A stretch of 64,000 bases of DNA from Hydractinia symbiolongicarpus (Eukaryota > Cnidaria > Hydrozoa > Anthoathecata > Hydractiniidae), in NCBI RefSeq assembly GCF_029227915.1, contig NC_079888.1, positions 13,869,001-13,933,000 of the forward strand, read 5' to 3'. Made by a program: the position numbers and the translations under genes. The notes beneath the pieces are model-generated. The model was not told the DNA's origin and did not search any database. It was given only the letters and a program-made list of their open reading frames with translations. This document shows positions 54,143 to 64,000 of the stretch, one piece after another. How positions within the stretch are numbered: position 1 is the first letter of the stretch; every line of letters begins with the position of its first letter.

Positions 54143-54680
54143 TGTAGGTAAAGGACTTGGTTCTCGTAAATATGGCAACAGGACTTTTTGACATCTTGGG
54201 ACCACTATATTTTTCATAAATATCCTCTACTCAGAACAATCATCGTATTTCATTATTCTGCATGCAAAGAAAGTTCGGGTAGTTTGTTTTTGAAATTTTA
54301 AGCTTCATTAATCCAATATACCTTTAGCACCCATTTTTCTCTTACGTAAAAAACGGTAACAAAACGCTTTTTTACATTTGCAAGATGGTAAGATTCTCTC
54401 ATTTAATTTTACCCTATTTCTAGAAGACTACCATCGACAATTCAACAATTCATTTCCACGACATAGAATGAGAATTGGTATTTTGTCCCTCAGATTAGAT
54501 TGTAGTTACATTCTAATACGTTTTCTATCCTTGCTACACCTTTTCGAAATTTTCACTGTTCCAAATTTTCAAGTCTTTAATTCTTTAGATGGTGTGTGAG
54601 GTACATAAAAGTTTTGCTATTATACCCGAACTGAATTCGTCGATAAGTTTGTTAAGTGGCCAAATAACAATTTACCGATT

Positions 54681-57295
54681 CAGGGGCGGATCTAGGGTTG
54701 GGCAGCCTAGGCAATTGCCTAAGCCTAATTTTGTGGCCGTAGAAAAAACATTCTATAGATAGAATAATCCAAAAAAAACAGAATTATTTTTGTAAATTTG
54801 TTTTTGGCATCCGGCTCATTTCGACATCATGACGATGCGGCGTTTTATCAATTTTTTTATCATTGATATTTTACTCAAAAGCAAACCCGGGGCGATCTTA
54901 GGCAAAAATATCGATTCGCCTAAAAGGTCTGCGGGTTTTCAAGTTCCAATGAATGAAATTTTGAAATGGGAAGAAAAAACGCCTAAAACGTCCGTGGGTT
55001 TTTAAGTTTAAACGCCTAAAACTACCACGGGTATGGTTACATGGACGACAAGTGGATGCTTCTTTTTCAACATGGTTTAGCTGGGTCAGGTCCAATTGCA
55101 GGAAGCACCTCAAGTGGCTAGAATAAATCAAAGCAATTGTATGCTAGCTAAGTTGAATGAAGAAATTTTGAATTTGGAAACCCTTTCAGATATTAAAAGG
55201 ATTGGAAATGCTGGAGGGAAGTATTGTTGCCACGTGTGCCATGTTGTTGTCTTAAACTTAAACTTACATCCTGCCTCTGCAAAAGACAATAAATACATTG
55301 CTTTAAAGTAAGTAATACTTCATATATTTTAGTTTTTACTGCTGCTGGATTTAAGGCACTTTTTTGTCAAGAACCATTCTTAAAAGTGGTAAACCACCAG
55401 ATGTTCTTACAAAACGTGTGATTTAAAAATTCTCTTTCTTATCAAAACAAAAGGTTTTAACTTGACCTCGATCAAATGGATTGTTTGTTTATTAAAGCCA
55501 ATGCTAAACGAGATAACTGAGGCAATTTATGTAAACACTGTCCTGGCGGTCAAAAAATGTTTGGAGGTGTATGTTAAGTTTGGTATAGAGTATTGCTAAG
55601 CTGCATGTATTGTTGGAATTTTGTTAGTTTTTTGCTTATTGTTTTAAGGTCACAAGCTTCGTGTATCTTCTTGTCCGTGTGGAAAAAGAATAATTCTTGT
55701 AAGATAACTAAGGGACAGCTCTTTCATAAACGCAAAAGTGTAAGCCAAATGTAAATAGGTCTGTAGATTCCCTTTCCCTGGGGATGTACAGATAGGTAAT
55801 ATTCGAATGTTGTCAGTCCCTGAAATCATACGCACTCGGATATGTGCTCTAAAAATCGATGTTTACAGTATGAGATAAAGACTTAAACGTCAAAGGATTC
55901 TACCTCGTCCCAACGTCAAATTTACGTTTAGCATATACTTTGCGATTGTGAGTGTCCCTAAGAACTTTGACTTTGTTGGAACTTTTAAACAGTAGATTTT
56001 ATATACAACATCCTATTGCTCATTTAAAAACTTTTAAGAACACGAGGAGATCCTTAACTTTCCCATGCTGCAACAAACAAAAGAATGAAACAATACCTAA
56101 TCCAAGAATAGTCCAAGTTTGTTGTATAATATTTCTTTTTCTTTGTTGAGCAATACAACATATATAATCTTGTTTTAGGAATAGATATATTGATGTCAGC
56201 CATGATGAATATTCTTCTGACATTGAAATTCACCATCAATTAAAGAACACGGGAGATTCATTATGAATCCTTATAATATTGGAAAACTGTAAACAATGGA
56301 TATATATCTAAATATCAAATGGATGGATATGATATCAAAATAACTTGTACTGATAGAAATGATTTTTACGCAAAAGGATACAGATCGAAACAAGAATTGC
56401 ATGTTAAAAAACGTTCTGCTACAGCCCGCAAGCTGATAAAAATGTCCTGTTAACTTATGCATATGAGTAGAATTTGTATATATATATATATGTTGCTTTT
56501 TATATGAGAATCTTCAGAATTGACCTAGTTACTAAAACTTTCTTAAAGATTTCAAAGTATTAAACTACTTTTTAAACACAGTTGACAGAGGCATGTGAGG
56601 GCAAATAATATGCAGACATGCTAAATATTTTGATGTTGTTTTTCTGATTTCTAATTCTTTTCTGGCTTAATAAACTGCTTAACTTTTGTGGAAATTTTTT
56701 AACAATAAAATTATTGCTTAATAGAAATTGGTGCAAAACTATACCAGTAACCTTAATATTAAACTATATTAACTACATAAAGAAGTAACTACTGTATACT
56801 TTTTGTAGGCGTTTATTATGCGTTGCTATCTTACACATGCTGCTTTTGTTTTTGCATTTGCAGGTTGTTAACACAGGCTGTAATTTTCTAAACAATAATT
56901 CTACGTTGCACTGCTGTTGACTATCTATTCCTAAAATTGTCTTGTAATGTAATTTTTTGTTGTATTATTAGCTATTAGACTTATTGCATATTTTGAAATA
57001 AAGTAACTCCCCAAATTTGTAACTTGGCAATTACTTGTACTCGTATTAAATGCGTAAAACGTAAAAAAGATGCTTAGATGATACCAGTGTGGTATGTCAT
57101 TCAAAGGAACTGTGACAACGCTAACTAAGATTTTTAATAACTAAAAACCTCACTTTTGGAAAGATTTTAGCTCCCTTTATAATAAAAACAAAAAACGCCC
57201 GCTTTACCTCGTACAAAACCACAACCCTTGATATTACTTTGCCAAAAAATCGGTGAAATTTTGCATAACCAGAAAAAATCCTAGATCCGCCTTTG
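54681..57295. mobile_element. hAT-like element, 2.6 kb, 5-bp target duplication
   Basis: Ends CAGGGGCGGATCTAGG (54681-54696) and CCTAGATCCGCCTTTG (57280-57295) are inverted copies with two differences. CGATT flanks both sides (54676-54680 and 57296-57300). Inside, exon-like pieces occur: about 55096-55311 (with 'GNAGGKYCCHVCHVVV') ending at a GTAAGT donor, and about 56178-56265 ('YIDVSHDEYSSDIEIHHQL') after a TTTTAG acceptor. No transposase was recognised, so these may be captured exons or unknown element genes. Confidence 0.55.
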
Positions 57296-57300
57296 CGATT

Positions 57301-58034
57301 TCGATTTTGAAAAAGTTATGGGGCAAAAAGTTTAAAAAACAGCAAGAAATATATAATTATAATAATTTTAAATCCATGTTTAATGCACACATTAATGACT
57401 GCGTTTTTAATATAAACATTCATCAGCATAATGGGCAACAAGTTAAGTGGCATCGAATAAATTTTGGTTCTAAAAACGTTTAAAAAACTCTATATATGGT
57501 CATTCAAATGTTTTGTTTTCTCTTTGTACATGTACTTGTAGAATTGAAACAATGAATTTTTTTTTTTTTTAGCAAAACTTATTTTTACAATCTTGTCACA
57601 AGTAACTCTTTGAAAATTAATCCTGATTTCTACAAACCTAAACAAAATAGCTAGCAGTTATAAATACAACAAATACTCTCGGTCAGTGTATCGACCTCGG
57701 GTAATATTTCTTGGTAAAAATAGACAAAACAGTATATTGTAATAATATAACCTGAGCTAAATTACTCTGAATGTAAATATTGTTTTAAAAGTTGTTTCAA
57801 AAATTAACTCAGGCATATGATGCTTTTCATAAACAATCACAATCTCATTTTCTGCATTTTAAAAAAACATGATTTTTATTTTATTTTATGCATAAGTTAG
57901 CGTTACTGTACAATTTGTGTAAATTTAAGGAGTACTGCTAAAAATAAATACAGAATGCGTAAAGTAACATCACTGATGATATATTATATTGAAGATGTCG
58001 TAATTCTATATATGTTGAAATCTGCATAAGCAAT
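57301..58034. other. AT-rich intergenic DNA
   Basis: The short ORF at 57253-57483 crosses the hAT boundary and has no domain. Nothing else is recognised. Confidence 0.4.
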
Positions 58035-58829
58035 ATGCGTTTTAACAATCCATCTTTCAATATATTTAAGAGCTATCCTATAATACATTTGTTGATCTGC
58101 CATTTTGCCTCAAGCGATTTAAACAAGGCAATTATGGATTCGTGCAAAACAAAAACTGATTATTACGAGAAAACATCTCTTGTATTGAAGGGAATCGGTA
58201 GTGCATTGAACAAGGAGATTAATAAAGGATATACCAAGGTTCAGCTTATCCCAAGTTGTGTGATACGTCAAAGAGTTTGTGATATGTTCCCTAAAGTAAT
58301 CAGAACAGGTGAGGTGGAAGATTGGAATAGAAACGTGATCGCACTTCTGCTTGACTTGCACGAGATAGATGATGAATGGAGAGACAGCACAAAACTAAAA
58401 ACGCTTGAACCAGCACCGTTGTTGGATTATGAAGTAGCCAACAAAGCAAATCGCCAAAAATGTAAACAAAAAATCGATGAGTTAGTTGAAGACACCAAAG
58501 CCGGAAATGCAAATGAAAAACAGTTAGGTTTGAAGGTTGGAGAATTATTTAAATGTATGAACAGTGCTGTAGCAAATTTAAGACCAGGTGTTACCAACAC
58601 TAATAAAGTCATTGACGACTACATGGACCCCATAGTTAAAACACCACTGTTGAATGGTAGAGGAATAAAAATTGAAGATTTAACATTAAAATCACTTGAT
58701 ATAAAAACCAAGTATCGTCTGAAGACCAAGTTTTATAAGGATGGTGGAATATTAAGCTCAGACCTAAACTTGAGACCAAAATGGTTTGATTTTGATAAGA
58801 AATACACGCCATGTTCACTTGGAGATTGA
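58035..58829 (+). CDS. uncharacterised intact single-exon protein (264 aa, or 231 from Met-34)
   Basis: The longest fully open host-like ORF in the right half of the window. Met-34 (58134) is the more likely start because the preceding residues are hydrophobic and unlike the rest. The protein is soluble, Lys/Asp-rich and helical to about residue 185, then has 'KTPLLNGRGIKIEDL' and ends 'KYTPCSLGD'. No signal peptide from Met-34, no known motif. An AATAAA occurs at 59008. It could be a lineage-specific gene, a processed copy of one, or a gene of an unrecognised element. Length without a stop in AT-rich DNA argues for selection or recent origin. Confidence 0.55.
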   Translation: MRFNNPSFNIFKSYPIIHLLICHFASSDLNKAIMDSCKTKTDYYEKTSLVLKGIGSALNKEINKGYTKVQLIPSCVIRQRVCDMFPKVIRTGEVEDWNRNVIALLLDLHEIDDEWRDSTKLKTLEPAPLLDYEVANKANRQKCKQKIDELVEDTKAGNANEKQLGLKVGELFKCMNSAVANLRPGVTNTNKVIDDYMDPIVKTPLLNGRGIKIEDLTLKSLDIKTKYRLKTKFYKDGGILSSDLNLRPKWFDFDKKYTPCSLGD

Positions 58830-60435
58830 TTTTTTTACTTACTTTGCTAAAATAGTGTAGTATATAATTTATCATTTTACGTGTCATGTTTTTATACAAG
58901 GAGAGACAAATCTATTTTAAGTGGGGGCGCTTTTCTATTTTGTTTACTTAAAATGGTTTACTTTGCTATTTACACTTTCGTCGTTCGTCGTTTCGTCGTT
59001 CATGCAAAATAAAGTTACAACGCAGCTATGTTAAATAAACAAACGACGGTTATTTTTGGCTATTTTTGTTAGAGATTGTATTTACTTCGGCAAAAGTATG
59101 TTTTAGAACATCCCAAATCAAAAATTGAAAATTTACAGATAATTTTAATGGCAAAAGTTTTTTGTTTGTTTATTTTTTTTCTTTAGAGAAATATAAGGTA
59201 AACGTCATAAATTTGTAAAAAAAATGATAAAAACAATTGCCTATTTGGATCCGTTTGTCTGTCACTAAACAATTGAAAATTATACAAGCAATAATTTTTG
59301 CTGACGTCAGTATTTTTGTTGTTAATATTCAAATTATGTATTCTTTAGCATATTAAAAGAGCTACAAAACAGCTGTTGGTTTTCGACTTTCGTGACTTAC
59401 ACGACAGTCGGGTAAATAGCGGTGGAAAAGCTTGTGACCACTGAGGACTAAAATAACATTTTAAATTAAGTGGGTAAATAAAGAAGGGGCTAAAAAAAAA
59501 ATAACGGTATATAACAAATGCAGTTCCTACAACAATCCTAAAAAGAATTCATGCGTTTTCTAAATGTGATGTAGCGTTTCGTGCAGTTTTGATTGAAAAT
59601 ATACTTTTTTATGTCTTTTGAATCAAAATACTTTCACGGGGCGCCAAAAACACTAAACCTCAAATCTTCAAAATGAATTTTAACTTTTAAAATCTGTGAT
59701 ATAGCAACGAGGTTCTTTTTGGGAAAACGCTTTCAGTTTAGTTTTGCTGACCTTCCAGCTCGTCATGTTTGTTTACGTGGAGATGGAATGTGTGTATGGA
59801 ATAGCAGGTATTGTTAACATCATGCTGAGAGTGATATCTGACAATTAGTTTCGTTATGAGTCCCCCCTTTTTTAGATAATCTTTCATGGCGTGGGAATTT
59901 CCAGAGAAGATGCACTCAACTTAATATGATGAAAAACTAGTAAAGGTTTTTTTAAAAGAACCTATTTTATAGGAATGATTTTTGGCGGAAAGTTATTTAC
60001 TTACACCCATGGGTGAGAGTGTTTAAAATGCAACGAGAGTTCCTCGAATGTAACAAGAAATTTACGGTGCCGTTGATCAATATTTGCTGTATCCGTCTAT
60101 ACGGATTTTCTAAAATGTTTTTTTTATTTTTTTCAAAAACTTTTATTTATATGTTGCCTTAGTGTGAGTGTTTAAAATCACTTCGGTTTCTTGTTAACAT
60201 TAAGAACGTACTCAGCCAGAATTTAAACCTTTATATAAACTAAGAAAAAAATGATGCAAGTGAACGCTTTCTAATGTTTTTGACAAACCCATCGTTGTTT
60301 TTTTGGACTTTTTTTGTAGAAGACTGTTCTATCCAAATAGGTTTTTAGGAAGGTTTTTTTGCTGATTTCTAAGAAGATAAAAAAATAATTGTGAATACCT
60401 TTCATGTTTGCATTTTAAATGAATTATTATCAACA
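58830..60435. other. non-coding DNA
   Basis: TTCGTCGTTCGTCGTTTCGTCG words at 58977-59000 and a TGACGTCAG at 59301 are the only items of note. Confidence 0.4.
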
Positions 60436-60960
60436 AACGTATAAACCAACAATGAGAATTTTCAGCTCTTACAAAACCCTTCACGAAAGACTACAGCGAG
60501 CGATTCTTGAGAGAAATCAGTATCCAAAGTCTTTTGTTGGTTCTATTATGAGAGATACTTTGAAACAAATTATTTAAAAAAAAGTGTTGAGTATAAAGAA
60601 AAGAGGTGAAAGAAGATCAGAAAATGTTATTCATTAAATACAGAGGGAAGATATCAGACCAATTTAAAAAAACTTAGGAAGAAGAACGCTCCATGTCAGG
60701 TTACTTCTTCTTTGAAGAAATTAAAAACTGTTTTATCGTCGCTAAAATCATCCGTAGATAAAAAGTTGTATTGTTTACAAAATTATATATCCGCGATGCC
60801 ATTCGTGCTATGTCGGCCAGACGTTGCTGATCACTACAATTAGAGAACGTAGAAGAAAAAATGCGCCGGTAGTTATTCACATGGCTTCATGTCAACATTG
60901 CCTTTTGATGAATGACGTCATCATTTTTTATGACCCTTGAGACTTAACATATCAATCGAT
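60436..60960 (+). pseudogene. Penelope-like element, GIY-YIG endonuclease part
   Basis: Successive frames read 'SYKTLHERLQRAILERNQYP', then 'LRKKNAPCQVTSSLKKLK' with 'SSLKSSVDKK', then 'CIVYKIIYPRCHSCYVGQT' (the GIY-YIG pair appears as VYK...YVG) and 'RRRKNAPVVIHMASCQ'. The order matches the end of the reverse transcriptase, linker and endonuclease of Penelope-like retroelements. Stops at about 60578 and several shifts make it inactive. Confidence 0.7.
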
Positions 60961-62454
60961 TACGTCCACGACTAAACGCTAGAAATGGATATAAAAGCCG
61001 GACTTAGTAAATAATTTTTTATATTTTTATTCCTTTTTCTTGAGCTCAAGAGCCAGCGTTATATGGTAATATGATAGTTTCCTATAATGGCGAAGATTTT
61101 AACTTAGAAAACGTAGAATAGGATAATTCTCTTCATGAAAAAGACTTTACAAAGCTACAGCCACGCGACTTCGAACCTCTTGTGTCTCACAAGGGAGAAA
61201 TTAATAATGATGCAAAGTGACGAGGTGTCTTTTACTGACTCAAAGTAACGTTCTTAGCAAAATATTTTTTAAAGAAATAGAAAATATATTTAATCGCTTT
61301 TTTAACATTCTTTTCGTCAAAAAACTTTATCATTTGATTCAGTAAAAGAACTTTCTTACTTTACAAGCCAATTTATTTTTATTTAACAATTCAGCAATAT
61401 TTTTTCTCCGCATGCGCCTTATTGCGCACAAATGCAAACAAATTTTATGTAACGTTGAAATATTCGCCGTGATGGAGGACCATTCAAATGCGTGATCGAA
61501 AGATCGAATAATGTTCGGGTCGTGATAAGGTATTAATACTGTATAAATGAAAATCACTCTTATGATTATGGTAGGTCATAAATGCGCTGCAGATGCTACT
61601 GACTTATAAGTAGTTGTTTTGACAAAGCTGTTTTAGAAACTGCATTATCAGCATTACATGCAGCCTTAAACAGTTACAAAGATTGAAGAAAATAGGTACA
61701 TTTAGGGTTTAATGTCCTTCCATTAAAAACGCTTCTTTTTTGAAAAACAAAGAATAGAAACTTGAGCGCTACGAAAGATACATGTGTAACTGGAAAACTT
61801 TTTTGTCTGTGTTTGTATTGGAAATTGGTATAATGTTCTTTTATTTAATATAAAAATGTACAAAACGTTATTTGGTTGTGTTCTGTGGATATAAGTACAA
61901 ATAATGAAATGAGAAGAAATGAGAAACTTTGATCGCGTTCACGTGAAATGGCATTTTTACAAAATGGCAATATTTTAATATGGAATTTTATTTCCTGGAG
62001 ATCTCTTTTAAAAGAACTATCTGTAAAGTGCGCCAACCAAATATAAAAACTTTGCTTGGTAGATCACCTGCACGACGTATTTTGTTTAGCCATTTTTGAG
62101 TTCTTTTTTTCACATCAGATGGGACTCTGTAAAAACTTCCTTCTTTGGACTTCTCTGATCGATTGGTACATCGAAACGCAAAGCAACTAAGATTTTTAAA
62201 GATTTAAACGTAAATTACATACAAAAAGCGATTTAATGTAAGCTATAGGTCTTAACATGAACGTTCTCTGCGCTCGCTTAAACTTTCTGCACGATGTGTT
62301 GTCATTATTTATAATCGGGTCCAGTCCTAAATGAAATCGCCCCTGTCTGTTTTTTATGAGAAAAAAATTGAATATGCGAAGGCTCATACAACAATTTTAA
62401 ATAAGAAAAACAAGTAAAGTAAGTTTTTTTTGATTTCTTAAGGCTAAAATACAC
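60961..62454. other. non-coding DNA
   Basis: No supported gene. Minus ORFs at 61339-61557, 61845-62036 and 62196-62387 lack recognisable domains or splice context. Confidence 0.4.
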
Positions 62455-62874
62455 GGTAAGTTTAAACGGACCGATTAGTTGTAAGAAAAAAACTTATAAG
62501 TTTCATTGCAGGTAATATACCTGTCTACACGTTAAGATAAATTGTATAAGTTTTTTTAAAAAAACCCTCTTTTTAAAATGAATACCAAAGGAAAACACGT
62601 AAATATTCCGTGGCGGATATTGTTATAGCAGCAGCAGGGTAAATGTTTGAAGAAAAAAAGCGGTTATGATTAGAAATTGAAAAAATATGCTCAAATCTTT
62701 AGTTTAAACAATAGCTCATTAATCATTCTGTTAATTTCAATAGAAAAAACTTAGCAAAAGTTGAACGTGTCCAACTTTTAAAAAAACTTATAAAACAGGA
62801 AAAAGTTGTACATCTTTGCTGTTTACACGGTAAGTTTTTTTATCTTACATTTAAACGGTCCGTTTAAACTTACC
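62455..62874. repeat. 420-bp candidate MITE with 19-bp inverted ends
   Basis: GGTAAGTTTAAACGGACCG (62455-62473) and CGGTCCGTTTAAACTTACC (62856-62874) are exact inverted copies. A second ACACGGTAAGTTT lies inside near the right end (62825-62837). Non-coding. The target duplication is unclear. Confidence 0.7.
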
Positions 62875-63249
62875 ATTAACTTTAGCATTTATGCTTTTCT
62901 GTGTACGTATATACAAAAAAGAAAAAAGTGATTTTTACTGAAGTTCCCCTTTAAATACAAAAGAATAAGATGTAACAAGAAAATGTGTATATTATAGTGG
63001 ATACTGTAAGTTTATGTCATAATGTCCAAGGTTTTATTATTCTCTTGCTACAGCTGACAATCTCACATATTTTAGTATGTTTGCCAACAACACATTACAT
63101 CTTATCACTCAGGAGAAGAGCAAAAAACCTCTTTTAAAACATAATTGTGACCAGAAGATTATTATGTGCTTTTCTTCTAGGGCTTCCTCCCTATTTTCAT
63201 GTTTTTTTTGTTGTCTCTAGATTTACTTGTCCTTCTATCCGACTTCAGT

Positions 63250-63490
63250 GTAACTAGTTTAATTTCGCTGTAAATAGATTCAACTCTGTCGTAAATAGTT
63301 GCGATTTAGTCGTAAGTAATAAAGGGCGATTTTAATAAATGTTTGCTTGTTTTTTATCATAGCCATAAATCATTTCGACTTTGTCGTAAATAGCCTCGAT
63401 TTAGTCGATAATAGTTTCGACTTTGTCGCAAACAGCGTTGACGTAGTCTTAAAAAGTTTTGATTTAGTCGTAGCTCGTCTTGACTTTGCT
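63250..63490 (+). repeat. degenerate 21-bp minisatellite
   Basis: Units resemble TTCGACTTTGTCGTAAATAGC and CTCGATTTAGTCGTAAATAG. In one frame (63362-63485) they read as heptads such as 'NSFDFVA', 'NSVDVVL', 'KSFDLVV'. The ORF exists only because 21 is a multiple of three. No upstream exon or signal supports a gene. Confidence 0.6.
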
Positions 63491-64000
63491 GTGGATGTTG
63501 TAGGAATAGTTGCATATGCTTTCTGCACCAACATTCTACAAAACTTGGGATTCCATGAACAAAACTCGATAATTTTGTCTCGCTATAAAATAAATTAAAA
63601 AAACCTTTTTGTTCATTTATCTGCTTTTTGTAGAGGTAACAACCATCAACAAAAATGTTTTTGTAGCATCAGCATTTGACCTCGTATTGCAGTCAAAAGT
63701 GAAGGATTATAAAGAAGAATTTTTGTCGAATACAGTAATGAAAAATTTTTGTGCCGGTGATATACTTATTTAGTAGTATTTATATACTATTTTTGTACTA
63801 ATGGCAAATATACATATTCGATCATATTTTTAATGAAATTTTAATTTTATTACTGTCTTTGTTGACCACACACCACTTTTTTTGGTTGGATGCAACTGGT
63901 AGCAGTCTAGTGGAGATCTACTTATTTTACTTATGTTAGTTCTACCGCAGTGCAAGAGCTGAATGAAGGTTTACTTTGAAGAGGATGGCATGATTCCATT
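63491..64000. other. non-coding DNA to window end
   Basis: No gene or repeat recognised. Confidence 0.35.

Overview
The window reads as AT-rich animal DNA, most likely from a cnidarian and plausibly a hydrozoan. The inference rests on GT-AG introns, a secreted PAN/EGF-type gene whose last domain resembles one I associate with cnidarian secreted proteins, and a dense mix of pogo, Penelope-like, hAT-like, Helitron-like and SINE-like repeats. The species cannot be fixed from the sequence alone.

Positions 1-15060 hold most of a decayed Polinton/Maverick-type virus-like element whose left end lies outside the window. The plus strand carries an unknown membrane protein, a double-jelly-roll-type major capsid protein, a small coiled-coil protein and a retroviral-type integrase. 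The minus strand carries, in transcription order from 15037 down, a protein-primed-type DNA polymerase B with a SAP-like N-terminus, an HNH nuclease, a tandem repeat block, a C-terminal part of an RNA polymerase largest subunit, a second HNH nuclease, several small unknown or membrane proteins and the packaging ATPase. The replication, integration and packaging genes are broken by in-frame stops, frameshifts and deletions, while several small genes and one HNH gene are intact. The RNA polymerase piece is the most surprising content, because canonical Polintons are not known to carry one. Short inverted repeats lie in most gaps between these genes, a layout like the hairpin rule of Mimivirus transcripts.

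From 15.2 to 20.8 kb there is a truncated Helitron-type coding region, a Penelope-like remnant, a tRNA-derived repeat and low-complexity DNA. From 21.3 to 29.9 kb a pogo/Tigger-like transposon has its transposase ORF split by a 5.5 kb inserted element with long inverted termini, and a 91 bp MITE sits inside one of those termini. An inverted pair of 1.2-1.4 kb repeats links 24.6-26.1 kb with 33.8-35.1 kb.

From 38.6 to 53.0 kb there are two likely host genes: a two-exon small secreted cationic peptide (38619-39277, plus) and a three-exon secreted protein with PAN-like, EGF-like and C-terminal cnidarian-type domains (52975-45780, minus). Between and inside them are short Helitron-like elements beginning TC and ending hairpin plus CTAG, several joined head to tail. 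Intron 2 of the secreted gene holds three such units of 741, 737 and 733 bp. The rest (53-64 kb) has a SINE, a hAT-like element with a 5 bp target duplication, one intact 264-codon ORF of unknown function, a GIY-YIG Penelope-like fragment, a MITE and a 21 bp minisatellite.
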